NCBI GenBank assembly: GCA_002319815.1
Contig: DCFR01000051.1
Coordinates: 1-49,898 of the forward strand
Direction of reading: 5' to 3'
From: Megamonas sp. UBA1799
GTDB taxonomy: Bacteria; Bacillota; Negativicutes; Selenomonadales; Selenomonadaceae
Length of the DNA stretch: 49,898 nt
Position 1 is the stretch's first letter; every line of letters starts with the position of its first letter. The translations under genes were made by a program, and so were the position numbers. The notes beneath the pieces were generated by a model that had not been told where the DNA came from, searched no databases, and saw only the letters and a program-made list of their open reading frames with translations. Shown here piece by piece: positions 39,279-47,853 of this stretch.

Positions 39279-40415
39279 ATGAATACTGATATTATAGAAG
39301 AGTTTGCCGAATTAGTTAAAATTCCGGTACAGTCACGGGATGAGCGAAAGATCGCGGATGTCTTGAAACAAAAGCTGACATCTATGGGATTGTCGGTTGT
39401 GGAGGATTCTGCCGGGGAAAAGCTGCAGGGCAATACGGGCAATATTATTGCCCGTTTGCCGGGGGAATTGGGGATTCCGGCTATTTTGCTTTCCGCACAT
39501 ATGGACCGGGTTGGCAATGATGGGGCGATTCGTCCTGTATCGGCCGACAATGGGACGCTTTTGCGCAGTTCGGGAAACTCCATTTTAGCCGCCGATGATG
39601 TCGGCGGGCTTTGCGCTATTCTGGCGGGTTTGCGGCAAGTTCTGGCCGAGGGGTGCCCGCATGGTGATATTGAAGTTGTATTTTCTATTTGTGAAGAACT
39701 TGGCGTTGCCGGCTCACGGTGCTTGGATTTTTCTCAGCTGCAGTCCCGGCAGGCGTATGTGCTTGATGCTCCGGGACGGATCGGACGAATTGTTTTGCAG
39801 GCGCCGACAAAATGTAAGATTCAGGTCCGGGTGAAAGGCCGCAGCGCACATGCGGGAAGTGAACCGGAAAAGGGGCTGAGTGCTATCCGGGTTGCTGCTG
39901 TTGCTTTAAGCCGTCTGCGGGAAGGGCGTATTACGCCGTATACAACCGCAAACTTTGGTTCGTTTCATGGCGGCAGCAGTACGAATGTTGTCTGTGATGC
40001 CGTAGAGATTTTGGGCGAAGTTCGCAGTTTGAAGCAGGGGGAAATGGATGCTTATATTGATGAAATAAAAAAAGTGTTTGCCGATACAGCCGCAGAATAT
40101 CATGCAAAGATAGAGGTTCAGGTGCAGGTACTGTACCATTCGTTTTCTTTATCCGAGGAGCTGCCGGTTGTGCAGACAGCGAAAAGAGCTCTGGCCGGGT
40201 TGGGGATATCGCCGGTTTGCTGCGCTGGCGGCGGTGGCATGGATGGCAATCATTTTAATGTGCATGGGATTTCAACCGTGGGGTTGACGCTGGGGTATAC
40301 CAAGAATCATACGCCGGAAGAACAGATCATTGTGCAGGATCTGATCAAGGCCGGTGATTTGGTAAAAGCTTTGATTACGGAGACGTACAAAAACGGCCGG
40401 ACAGCGGCTGAATAG
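39279..40415 (+). CDS. pepT: M20 family metallopeptidase, peptidase T-like
   Basis: A 378-residue cytoplasmic zinc aminopeptidase-like enzyme. Expected ligands are visible: His in LLSAHMDRVG (near 71), Asp in ILAADDVGGLCAI (near 107), Glu-Glu in ICEELGVAGS (near 141), Asp in VLDAPGRIG and the final His in YTKNHTPEEQ (near 354). The lid domain contains KGRSAHAGSEPEKG. This layout matches the PepT-like group of M20 that removes N-terminal residues from tripeptides. AAAGGAGG precedes the ATG. The exact substrate, and the symbol, are tentative. No operon partner is evident. Confidence 0.8.
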   Translation: MNTDIIEEFAELVKIPVQSRDERKIADVLKQKLTSMGLSVVEDSAGEKLQGNTGNIIARLPGELGIPAILLSAHMDRVGNDGAIRPVSADNGTLLRSSGNSILAADDVGGLCAILAGLRQVLAEGCPHGDIEVVFSICEELGVAGSRCLDFSQLQSRQAYVLDAPGRIGRIVLQAPTKCKIQVRVKGRSAHAGSEPEKGLSAIRVAAVALSRLREGRITPYTTANFGSFHGGSSTNVVCDAVEILGEVRSLKQGEMDAYIDEIKKVFADTAAEYHAKIEVQVQVLYHSFSLSEELPVVQTAKRALAGLGISPVCCAGGGGMDGNHFNVHGISTVGLTLGYTKNHTPEEQIIVQDLIKAGDLVKALITETYKNGRTAAE

Positions 40416-40697
40416 AAAAGATCGGCGCTGCGCAGGGCAATTGCTTTTTGCGTGCCACCCTGGAAGCTCTAAGGCGGCGCGTGGCAGATCGTGTCCGGCG
40501 TCATTGGTACCAGTGGCTTATTCGTGTGCAGAGTACGTTTCATTTGCGACAGGCAGTGATTTCAAAACCATCAAGAATGGCTGGACAAGGCTTCATCTTT
40601 TATGCTATGCTGGAACACAAGATATTTCCAATGGGGATTCCGGTGCGGGCGGCAGGCTGTAGAAGAGGGGTCGGACAGATATTGGGTATGGTTGCGT
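40416..40697 (+). other. Intergenic stretch before the diguanylate cyclase gene with a candidate promoter
   Basis: This 282-bp stretch holds no supported gene. A possible promoter is TGGACA at 40582-40587 with TATGCT at 40606-40611 (18-bp spacing). TGCCAC/GTGGCA at about 40453-40486 could form a small hairpin. A reading frame of 86 codons (40448-40708) lacks a ribosome-binding site and family resemblance, so it was not called. Confidence 0.4.
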
Positions 40698-42461
40698 ATG
40701 AGGCTTGACAGGCGGGCGGGGCGCGATATTATAAGAAAATATTTTCACTATGTTGTATTTCTGGTTACTGCGCTCTGCTGTGCTGCGATTTTGTTGTTTT
40801 TGACCGGACGGGTTCCGGCATCGGAGTCGGCCATACAAATCAGAAATTTTATGGTTTTTGAGGATACGACCGGGCAGGTGGACTTCTCAACGATATGCCG
40901 TCCAGACTTTGCGGATCAGTTTCATTCTTATAAAGGTGATGATTTGTCGCTGGGAGTCTCGGCGTCGGTTTTCTGGGTGCGCTTTTCTCTGCCAACGGTG
41001 GCCGATGGTTCCAAACGGTTGTTTTTGCAGTTTGCTAATCCAAATATCAGCTGGCTGCGCGTCTATTTTCCGGTTGGAGAGGGGCCGTCTTTATCTTATG
41101 TGGAAAAACAGGGCGGCCAGAGCCAGCGGCCTATGGTACATGAGGTCTGGACCCCGGATTGGGCATTTGTAGTTCCCAATGGGTATCCGGCCGGCGGCTT
41201 TGTTTTTTTGCGTTTGGAAAGTATTTCTGCCCTGCGCCTGCCGGTTCAGTTGTGGTCGGAAAAAGATTTTTTTAAAAATATCATTGTGAAAGATTTTCTT
41301 TATGGCGGGTTTTATGGTATTTTATTGGCTATGCTGCTTTATAATTTGTTTATAGCATTGGCCTTGCGTGATGGAACTTATTCGTTTTATGTTTTGTACA
41401 TTTTCTTTATGCTTATTTACCAGTTAAATGCACATGGTCATTTGGCGCTTTGGTTTCAGCTTTCTCCGGGACTGTATAATGTGCTCTTTTGGCTGTGTCT
41501 GGCGGCAGTTTTTGCTTTTTCCATTCTGTTTACCGAGCGTTTCTTGCAATTGGAGTCGGAGCAGGGAATGGTGCATATCTTGCTGCGGGGGTGCCTGGCG
41601 ATGGCTGTTCTTTGTGGATTGTTGGGGCTGGCGGGTAAGGATCTGTGGGCCAATTTACTGGCGCATGGATTGGGCATTTTTGAACCGGTGTTTTTTGTAA
41701 CGGCGGCGTGGCTTCGCTGGCAGTGTGGTTTTCGTCCTGCGGGCTTTTATTTGCTGGCGTGGGGAATTCTGGCGCTGGGTATTTTGAGTTGGGTAATTTT
41801 TCCGTCGCGCCTGCAGGCGGAAAATATATTGATGATAGCCACGGCGTCGGAAGCAATCCTACTTTCGTTAGCCTTATCTTCTCGGTTTAAAGCTTTGAAA
41901 GTGAAAGAAATGAAATTAATTGATAATGTTCATTATTACCGGGATCTGAGCTTTACGGATGATCTGACGGGACTCTATAATCGCCGCTATATGAAAGAAA
42001 TTATTTCGCAGGAGATGGCGCAAGCCGTTGCCGGACAGAGTGCTTTGGCGCTGGCAATTCTGGATATTGATTTTTTTAAAAACTACAATGATACATATGG
42101 ACATTGGTATGGTGATCAGGTATTAAAGTGTTTTAGCAAAATTATTTTGGAAAATCTGTCTTCGTCACAAACAGCCTTCCGCTTCGGCGGCGAAGAGTTT
42201 GTCATATTGTTTCCTGCCTTGACTTCGGGCCAGGCACTGGTCGTCTTGGACAAGATTCGGCGGCAATTTGCCAATGAAGTGTTTGCGGGACCGCAGGACA
42301 GTCCCACACATGTTACGGTGAGCGGCGGGTTGGCCGGATTGCAGACGGGTGATTCTTTTACTACGTTATTTCAAAGAGCGGATCAGCTGCTTTATGAAGC
42401 AAAAGCTGCAGGAAGAAATTGTATTGTGGTTCGCGAACCGACAGAGAGCTGCGGGCGGTAA
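40698..42461 (+). CDS. Diguanylate cyclase with 7TMR-DISM sensory module
   Basis: A membrane protein of about 587 residues from this ATG. An N-terminal hydrophobic signal anchor (about 17-37) leads to an extracytoplasmic 7TMR-DISMED2-type beta-sandwich (45-190) with VFWVRFSLP and LFLQFANPNISWLRVYF. Seven membrane helices (about 200-395) follow, then a GGDEF domain with DDLTGLYNRRYM (421-432), DIDFFKNYNDTYGH and the active-site GGEEF at 497-501. The residues before GGEEF do not form the RxxD inhibitory site, so product inhibition is probably absent. It likely makes c-di-GMP in response to an external ligand. The start is uncertain, since no good ribosome-binding site precedes this ATG. A TTG two codons earlier or one further upstream is possible. 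Confidence 0.85.
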   Translation: MRLDRRAGRDIIRKYFHYVVFLVTALCCAAILLFLTGRVPASESAIQIRNFMVFEDTTGQVDFSTICRPDFADQFHSYKGDDLSLGVSASVFWVRFSLPTVADGSKRLFLQFANPNISWLRVYFPVGEGPSLSYVEKQGGQSQRPMVHEVWTPDWAFVVPNGYPAGGFVFLRLESISALRLPVQLWSEKDFFKNIIVKDFLYGGFYGILLAMLLYNLFIALALRDGTYSFYVLYIFFMLIYQLNAHGHLALWFQLSPGLYNVLFWLCLAAVFAFSILFTERFLQLESEQGMVHILLRGCLAMAVLCGLLGLAGKDLWANLLAHGLGIFEPVFFVTAAWLRWQCGFRPAGFYLLAWGILALGILSWVIFPSRLQAENILMIATASEAILLSLALSSRFKALKVKEMKLIDNVHYYRDLSFTDDLTGLYNRRYMKEIISQEMAQAVAGQSALALAILDIDFFKNYNDTYGHWYGDQVLKCFSKIILENLSSSQTAFRFGGEEFVILFPALTSGQALVVLDKIRRQFANEVFAGPQDSPTHVTVSGGLAGLQTGDSFTTLFQRADQLLYEAKAAGRNCIVVREPTESCGR

Positions 42462-42585
42462 ATTCAAATCAACGCTTCTGCGGCGTCGGATGCGGCAGAA
42501 AATCGTGGTTTTTGTCTTAGCGGCGCTGCAGCTGTCGGCTGTATTCCGCATCGGGCCAGAAGCGGGCGGTCCGGTGCTTTTTTTA

Positions 42586-42614
42586 TTGCTTATTTCTCAG
42601 GAAACAATTATAAT
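42586..42614 (+). promoter_or_regulatory. Promoter of the yaaR-holB-ricT cluster
   Basis: TTGCTT at 42586-42591 and TATAAT at 42609-42614 are 17 bp apart, about 58 bp before yaaR. The DNA between 42462 and 42585 contains no gene; a frame running through from the cyclase end is a shadow of the previous gene. Confidence 0.7.
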
Positions 42615-42672
42615 CTAGAGTAGAGTCGGAAAATTTTGCATTGATTCACCCTGGAGAGAAAAGGTGACAATA

Positions 42673-43122
42673 ATGAAAATAGACGCTTTGGCCGCGCAGC
42701 GCTCCTCCATGCCGGAGATGGCCCATGAGCCTTCGGGGCATGTACAGGCAGCGGATACGGCGTTTTCCGCGCAGCTGTCGGATAAACAGGAGAGTATGAC
42801 GCGCCAGCAGCTGGAAGAATTGTTGCGTAAGATTGATGAACAAGGCGCAAAACTCACGAAAACGCCAACATATGACGAGCTGAAAGAATATAGGAATCTC
42901 GTTAAGTCTTTTGTGGGCGAAGCGGTATCTCAGATGTATTCGCTGCATACCCAGTCGGGCTGGGACCGGTTGGGACGGCAGAAGGTATATACAACTGTGC
43001 GCAAAATTGATAAAGAGCTTGAAAAGATGGCGGAACATATTCGTTTGGGCCAGACGGACGGGCTGGATATTGTAGCGGGCCAGGATGCCATTCGCGGCAT
43101 GTTGGTGGATTTGTATATGTAA
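42673..43122 (+). CDS. yaaR: YaaR family (DUF327) protein
   Basis: A 149-residue soluble protein of unknown function, conserved next to holB and ricT in Firmicutes. It has a disordered N-terminus and a helical core: LEELLRKIDEQGAKLTKTP, YDELKEYRNLVKSFVGEAV, RQKVYTTVRKIDKELEKMA and a final LDIVAGQDAIRGMLVDLYM. GGTGA lies about 7 nt before the ATG at 42673; a GTG three codons earlier was rejected. Its stop shares a base with the holB start. The name comes from gene order and the helical pattern. Confidence 0.87.
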   Translation: MKIDALAAQRSSMPEMAHEPSGHVQAADTAFSAQLSDKQESMTRQQLEELLRKIDEQGAKLTKTPTYDELKEYRNLVKSFVGEAVSQMYSLHTQSGWDRLGRQKVYTTVRKIDKELEKMAEHIRLGQTDGLDIVAGQDAIRGMLVDLYM

Positions 43123-44123
43123 TGGAAATTTCATGGGAAAGTATTCTGGGGCATCAAGTGAATAAAGAACGGCTGCAGCAGCTGCTGGTCGGGGATCGGG
43201 TGCCGCATGCGCTGCTGTTCTGCGGTCCGGAGGGAACCGGAAAGCGTCTGACAGCCGAGGTCCTGGCGGCCGCTTTATTGTGCGCTGCGCCTGGTCAACG
43301 GCCTTGTGGACATTGTCCTTCGTGCCAGGCCATGCGTTCGGAGACGCATCCGGATTTTTATCGGATTGCGCCGGAAAGCCGGGGAAAATCTGCTCGCAGC
43401 ATTCGGATTGAACAAATCCGTGCAATGGAAACAGAGACAGCGCGGGTGCCGATTTTGTCAGCGCGCCGAGTGGTGCTGCTGGATGAGGCCGATCTTATGA
43501 ATGAAACCGCGGCCAACAGCTTGCTGAAAACGCTGGAAGAGCCATCGGGGCAAGCGGTGTTTATTTTAGTCAGCAGCATGCGTTCTTCGCTGTTGGACAC
43601 GATTTTGTCCCGCTGTACGCCGGTGATGTTCGGGCCGCTGTCAGCGGACGAGGTCGCCGCTGCTCTGGTTCAGCAGGGCGTGGCGGCTGAACAGGCGCTG
43701 GTTCTGGCGGCTTTAGCCGATGGCAGCGCCGGTCGGGCTATGCAGTTGGCCGGCGATGGAGGGCTGGCTCTGCGGGATGATGCAATGTCGGTGCTGCAGT
43801 TGCTGCCGTTGACGGATATGGCTGTGATATGGGAACAGGGAAAGCGTCTCGGGGCTTTAGGCCGCGAGCCATTGGCGCAGTGGCTGCGTTATTTTCGGAT
43901 GCTGCTGCGGGATCTGCTGGTGCTTTACAGCGGCGGATCCGGACGATTGTATCATCCGGATCTGATGACTGGTCTGGCGTCTCTTTTGCCGCATTTGCCG
44001 GAACGTCAGGTTTTTGTCGCAGCGGCTATTACCGGAGAGACAGAGCATCGGTTGGTCCGTTCCAATGTGAATAACAGGTTGCTCATGGAAGCATTTTTGC
44101 TTCAGTTGAGGGACTTGCAATAG
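43122..44123 (+). CDS. holB: DNA polymerase III subunit delta'
   Basis: A 333-residue clamp-loader subunit. The AAA+ domain has a P-loop-like GPEGTGKR (near 35-42), the zinc-binding CGHCPSC, and LDEADLMNETAANSLLKTLEEP with the DEAD/SRC region (ILSRCTPVMF near 168). Unlike many delta' proteins the P-loop-like sequence is well kept. It begins at the stop of yaaR, so translation is coupled. The length is normal for Firmicutes. Confidence 0.92.
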   Translation: MEISWESILGHQVNKERLQQLLVGDRVPHALLFCGPEGTGKRLTAEVLAAALLCAAPGQRPCGHCPSCQAMRSETHPDFYRIAPESRGKSARSIRIEQIRAMETETARVPILSARRVVLLDEADLMNETAANSLLKTLEEPSGQAVFILVSSMRSSLLDTILSRCTPVMFGPLSADEVAAALVQQGVAAEQALVLAALADGSAGRAMQLAGDGGLALRDDAMSVLQLLPLTDMAVIWEQGKRLGALGREPLAQWLRYFRMLLRDLLVLYSGGSGRLYHPDLMTGLASLLPHLPERQVFVAAAITGETEHRLVRSNVNNRLLMEAFLLQLRDLQ

Positions 44124-44136
44124 AGGAGGAAACAAA

Positions 44137-45210
44137 TTGCAGACAGTGGTAGGAGTTCGCTTCAAGCAGGCGGGCAAGATATATTATTTTGGTCCGGGGG
44201 ATCTGAGCATTCAGAAGGATGACGATGTCATTGTTGAGACAGCGCGTGGGATTGAATATGGCCGGGCGGTCATCGGCCCGCGCGAGGTAGAGGATTCTGC
44301 TGTTGTGCTGCCGCTGAAAATGGTACAGCGCAAAGCTACAGCGGCGGATCGGGCGAAGGTTGCGAGCAATGCAGAGCAGGAAAAAGAGGCTTTTACGATT
44401 TGCGCGCAAAAGATTGCCTTGCATAAATTGCCGATGAAACTGGTTGGCGTTGAATATACGTTTGATATCAATAAGATCATTTTTTACTTTACGGCGGATG
44501 GCCGTATTGATTTCCGGGAACTGGTGAAAGATTTGGCATCCGTGTTCCGCACGCGCATTGAGCTGCGTCAGATTGGTGTGCGTGATGAGGCCAAATTGAT
44601 GGGCGGGATCGGTTGCTGTGGCCGTCCGCTTTGCTGCGCTACTTTCTTGGGCGATTTTGAGCCGGTTTCTATTCGCATGGCAAAGGAACAGAACTTGTCG
44701 CTGAATCCAACGAAAATATCGGGAATCTGTGGCCGTTTGATGTGTTGCCTGAAATATGAAAATGACTGCTATTGCAAGCAGTGTCCCAAGAAAAAGATCC
44801 TGCCGCCGAAGCAGGGATCGCGCGTCGTCAGTGTGGATGGCGAGGGTAAAGTGATTTCGCTGAATCAGCAGCGCCGGACGGCGACGATTCTGCTGGATGA
44901 CCGCAAGACAATTGTGGCTTCGTGGGAAGACATTGTCGAGAAAGATGAAGAGATGATCGGGACGCCGGCGGAAGCAGCTGCCGTAGCCGCAGCCGTGACG
45001 GCAGAAGGCGAAAAGTCTGGTGATGCGCGTCCGACTGAGGGGTCTTCCCGGGAGAAGCGCTCGTACGAAAATCATTCTTCCCGTGAGAATCGGCCGCGTA
45101 ATGGGCATTCGCATGAAGGACATGGGCACTCGCGGCAGGGGAATGCGGCGGGAAATGTTGAAAAGCCACAGGAGAATGAAACACATGGCGACCATAAACC
45201 TCAGGCCTGA
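44137..45210 (+). CDS. ricT: RicT/YaaT, PSP1-domain regulator of RNA degradation
   Basis: A 357-residue protein with the PSP1 domain: VVGVRFKQAGKIYYFGPGDL, RQIGVRDEAKLMGGIGCCGRPLCC and GICGRLMCCLKYEND with CKQCPKKK. These cysteines fit the Fe-S cluster bound by the RicA-RicF-RicT complex, which in Bacillus subtilis steers RNase Y. Translation starts at a TTG with GAGGAGG upstream. After residue 280 an Ala-rich, then Glu/Arg/His-rich disordered tail of about 75 residues is present, absent from most homologues. The last 26 nt overlap the next gene. Confidence 0.9.
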   Translation: MQTVVGVRFKQAGKIYYFGPGDLSIQKDDDVIVETARGIEYGRAVIGPREVEDSAVVLPLKMVQRKATAADRAKVASNAEQEKEAFTICAQKIALHKLPMKLVGVEYTFDINKIIFYFTADGRIDFRELVKDLASVFRTRIELRQIGVRDEAKLMGGIGCCGRPLCCATFLGDFEPVSIRMAKEQNLSLNPTKISGICGRLMCCLKYENDCYCKQCPKKKILPPKQGSRVVSVDGEGKVISLNQQRRTATILLDDRKTIVASWEDIVEKDEEMIGTPAEAAAVAAAVTAEGEKSGDARPTEGSSREKRSYENHSSRENRPRNGHSHEGHGHSRQGNAAGNVEKPQENETHGDHKPQA

Positions 45211-45919
45211 GGAACGGATTGACTCCCTGGGTAAGAGCGGCCGGCAGATTATTCAGAATCAAGAGGAGTTTTGCTTTTCCTTAGATGCGGTTTTGCTGGC
45301 TCATTTTCCTCGCTATGGACGCTGCTGCCGGGTTTTGGATCTGGGAACGGGAACCGGTGTTATGCCGTTGCTGATTGCCGATCAGGCAGCGCATATTGAG
45401 GCTGTGGAACTGAATACTGCCATGGCCGATATGGCGGCCCGCAGCGTAGCCTTGAATGGCCTCACGGAGCGGATTGTAGTCCGGCAGGGAGATTATCGTG
45501 AGATTGAGAACTTGTATCCGCCGGAAAGTTTTGATCTGGTGCTTTCCAATCCGCCTTATCGGCCGGTGGCGCATGGTCAGGTGAACTCCCGGCCTGGTGT
45601 TGCCAGGGCGAGGCATGAGTTTACGGCGACTTTGGCGCAGACCGTTCGTGCCGCGCGCTATGCGCTGCGTTTTCACGGGCGACTGGCGATGGTACATTTG
45701 CCGGAACGACTGGGCGAGATTATCGTTGCGTTGGCGACGAATCAACTTGCCGTCAAGCGCCTGCAATTTGTGCAGGCGCGAGCGGAGCAGGTCCCCAATA
45801 TGGTACTATTGGAAGCAGTGGCCGGCGGCGCTCCTGGAGGGCTGCAGGTTTTGCCGCCGCTCATCGTTTATGGTGTGGACGGCGCTTATACACCGCAGGT
45901 TTTGCGATATTATCAGTAG
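45185..45919 (+). CDS. trmN6: tRNA1(Val) (adenine37-N6)-methyltransferase family
   Basis: A 244-residue SAM-dependent methyltransferase. The SAM motif I is VLDLGTGTGVMPLLIA (about 39-54), motif II ends with VELNTAMADMAARSV, and the N6-adenine active motif NPPY lies near residue 123 (LVLSNPPYRPV). This matches the TrmN6/YfiC group, which methylates A37 of tRNA1(Val); in Firmicutes the gene is named yabB and sits before rsmI. The ATG at 45185 lies behind AGGAGA inside the end of ricT. The precise tRNA target is inferred from the family. Confidence 0.9.
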   Translation: MATINLRPEERIDSLGKSGRQIIQNQEEFCFSLDAVLLAHFPRYGRCCRVLDLGTGTGVMPLLIADQAAHIEAVELNTAMADMAARSVALNGLTERIVVRQGDYREIENLYPPESFDLVLSNPPYRPVAHGQVNSRPGVARARHEFTATLAQTVRAARYALRFHGRLAMVHLPERLGEIIVALATNQLAVKRLQFVQARAEQVPNMVLLEAVAGGAPGGLQVLPPLIVYGVDGAYTPQVLRYYQ

Positions 45920-45931
45920 AGGATATATTAT

Positions 45932-46810
45932 ATGGAAGAAAATGAAAAAGTGCCGGGTCATCCCGGCACGCTTTATCTTTGCGCTACGCCGATTGGCAAT
46001 CTGGAAGATATGACGTATCGGGCGGTGCGCATTCTGGGCGAGGTAAACTTGATTGCCGCGGAAGATACGCGACATACGCGGCAGTTGTTGTCACATTATG
46101 ATATTCATACTGCGCTTACCAGTTATCACGAGCATAATAAACAGAGCAAGGGACCAGAACTGATAACTTATTTATTGTCCGGGGAGGATCTGGTTTGTGT
46201 GAGTGATGCCGGTTTGCCGGGGATTGCGGATCCGGGCAGCCAGCTGGCTGAATTGGCGATTGCCGCCGGGATTACGGTGACGCCTTTACCCGGAGCCAAT
46301 GCCGCTTTATCGGCTTTGATTTGTTCGGGGCTGGATACGACCCGATTCACATTTGTCGGGTTTTTGCCGCGCACGGTGGCAAAACGGCGCGAGCGGCTGC
46401 AGACAGTAAGCTGCCAATCGGAAACGCTGTTATTTTATGAAGCGCCGCATCATTTGCAGGCGACGTTGAAGGAACTGCTGACGGTTTTGGGAGACCGGTC
46501 TGCCGTGTTGGGGCGGGAACTTACTAAAAAATTTGAAGAATTTCGTCGGGGGACACTTTCGGAGTTGATTCAATATTACGAAGCGGCAGAGCCGCGCGGC
46601 GAGTTTGTAGTGGTCGTAGCCGGCGCCTCGGCAGAGGAGGCTGCGGCGAAACCGGCTGAACTGTTGCCACCAGCGGATTTGGTCCGGCAGCTGACGGCTG
46701 ACGGAATGGAGAAAAAGGCGGCGATGCGCGAAGCGGCAAAGCGTCTTAATATCTCTCGCCGGGCGGTGTATCAGGCCCTGCTGGATCGTGAAAGTGAAAA
46801 GGAAAACTAA
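45932..46810 (+). CDS. rsmI: 16S rRNA (cytidine1402-2'-O)-methyltransferase
   Basis: A 292-residue tetrapyrrole methylase-fold enzyme acting on C1402 of 16S rRNA. It shows LYLCATPIGNLEDMTYRA (14-31), AAEDTRHTRQLLSHY, VSDAGLPGIADPGSQL and FYEAPHHLQATL, all hallmarks of RsmI. GAGGATATA lies before the ATG. Order behind trmN6 (12-nt gap) is the standard Firmicutes arrangement. It is the last gene of the transcript, and its end overlaps the terminator stem. Confidence 0.95.
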   Translation: MEENEKVPGHPGTLYLCATPIGNLEDMTYRAVRILGEVNLIAAEDTRHTRQLLSHYDIHTALTSYHEHNKQSKGPELITYLLSGEDLVCVSDAGLPGIADPGSQLAELAIAAGITVTPLPGANAALSALICSGLDTTRFTFVGFLPRTVAKRRERLQTVSCQSETLLFYEAPHHLQATLKELLTVLGDRSAVLGRELTKKFEEFRRGTLSELIQYYEAAEPRGEFVVVVAGASAEEAAAKPAELLPPADLVRQLTADGMEKKAAMREAAKRLNISRRAVYQALLDRESEKEN

Positions 46811-46864
46811 AATAACGCGGCTGTACATAGATGCATATGTATGGCCGCGTTATTTTAGTTTTTC
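46803..46864. terminator. Terminator after rsmI
   Basis: Arms 46803-46821 and 46844-46862 pair over about 19 bp with an inner ACATA/TATGT helix, and T-runs follow on both strands. It would end the yaaR-rsmI transcript and could also stop abrB transcription from the other strand. Confidence 0.88.
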
Positions 46865-47067
46865 TGACTAGAAAATATAGTGGCTGTTATAAGCTGCAGG
46901 TGTTTTTTGCAAAAAAAAGAGCCTGCAGATGAAGTAGGCAAGTTACATCAGCGGCAGCTCCCTGGGATATCGTCAACAAATGCGGCGAGACATTCCCTGT
47001 AGTCTAAAACTTTGTAAGAAATATGATTTGATTATGTATAGCTTTGGCAGATGGTTGCCAATTTGGG
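46865..47067. other. Intergenic region between rsmI terminator and abrB end
   Basis: The 203-bp stretch contains no gene. CTGCAGG (46894-46900) and CCTGCAG (46922-46928) enclose a T6/A8 palindrome, making a hairpin of mixed GC and AT pairs; its function is not evident. It lies downstream of abrB on the minus strand and could be a second weak terminator. Confidence 0.35.
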
Positions 47068-47319
47068 TCAATGCTTTTTCTTTAGCGTTCTGAGGCAGCT
47101 GCGGCAGATATTCTGTCCTTTGAATTCCATAACATCGTTGGTATGTCCGCAAAAAATACAGGCAGTATCAGATGCGTATTTATGTAAGATAATGCGGTCA
47201 TCTTCTGTATAGATTTCCAATGCGTCTTTTTGCGTGATCCCCAATATGCGGCGTGTTTCAATCGGAATGACAACACGACCCAGTTTATCTACTTTGCGTA
47301 CGATACCCGTGGCTTTCAT
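47068..47319 (-). CDS. abrB: AbrB/MazE/SpoVT family transition-state regulator with a zinc ribbon
   Basis: An 83-residue DNA-binding protein. The N-terminal swapped-hairpin domain is MKATGIVRKVDKLGRVVIPI with ETRRILGITQKDALEIYTED, and a C-terminal zinc ribbon has CIFCG and CRSCLRTL, the four Cys of a CxxC pair. Both are typical of the small AbrB proteins next to metG in Firmicutes. The ATG at 47319 follows AAGGAG at 9 nt; an ATG three codons earlier is not preferred. It faces rsmI and is divergent from metG across a 534-bp AT-rich region, so it may autoregulate there. Confidence 0.92.
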   Translation of the reverse strand: MKATGIVRKVDKLGRVVIPIETRRILGITQKDALEIYTEDDRIILHKYASDTACIFCGHTNDVMEFKGQNICRSCLRTLKKKH

Positions 47320-47853
47320 GTACAGCATCTCCTTGTCTCTGTTTTACAGATGAGGCTTCCTCTTGAAGTTTAAAACTTATTTTCTCGATAATAACATACT
47401 TGGCGGCATGATTCAATAAAAAGATAAATGCCAAAGCAGGATTGTAAATAAAATAGGATTTAAAACCTGTATTACACGGGTAAAAAGGGTAATAAAATTT
47501 ACATATTATGGATGTTGCTTTCTTTTGCTGGCAATAGTAAAAAAACTGCGGAATCACAAAGATATAGCAGTAAAAATTTGAAATATAATATTAAACAATC
47601 ATAATAAATCATGATAAATAAAAAAATGGCGGGAGTTGTTGACGAAATAATAATAAAATGTCATACTTTAGTATTACTGTAACAAGACTATAAGCTTAGC
47701 GAACTTTTGCGGTAATTTAAGGACGTAGCAGGGCATTTTTACTGTCGCTGCTATGCCGAAGATCGTAATTTTATCAATCTATTTTACCTGTGCGGCAATG
47801 CGTGGTAAAATATACTAATAAAAGATTTGTACCAATACAGGGGAGGATTCTTT
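47320..47853. promoter_or_regulatory. Long AT-rich divergent region between abrB and metG
   Basis: This 534-bp region has no coding signal. Besides the metG promoter (47783-47811) it holds TTGACG (47639-47644) with CATACT (47662-47667), 17 bp apart. Downstream, TAGCAG/CTGCTA (47726-47731 with 47748-47753) and GGCAT/ATGCC (47732-47736 with 47753-47757) could pair alternatively. No T-box or SAM riboswitch consensus was found. AT-richness fits AbrB-type binding sites, but this is inference. Confidence 0.4.
47783..47811 (+). promoter_or_regulatory. Promoter of metG
   Basis: TTTACC at 47783-47788 and TAAAAT at 47806-47811 are 17 bp apart, 42 bp before the GTG start. Confidence 0.7.

Noticed and set aside
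40448..40708. Open frame of 86 codons before the diguanylate cyclase gene
   Set aside because: It lacks a ribosome-binding site and any family pattern, has many Arg codons typical of a GC-rich chance frame, and overlaps the start of the supported gene.
42349..42618. Open frame of 89 codons overlapping the end of the cyclase gene
   Set aside because: Most of it reads through the GGDEF end in another frame; there is no start signal and the downstream part has no protein-like pattern.
47068..47319. Zinc-ribbon AbrB as a novel fusion
   Set aside because: Small AbrB proteins with this CxxC-CxxC tail are common beside metG in Firmicutes.
47812..47853. SAM or T-box riboswitch for metG
   Set aside because: The leader between promoter and start is only about 35 nt and no consensus segments were found.
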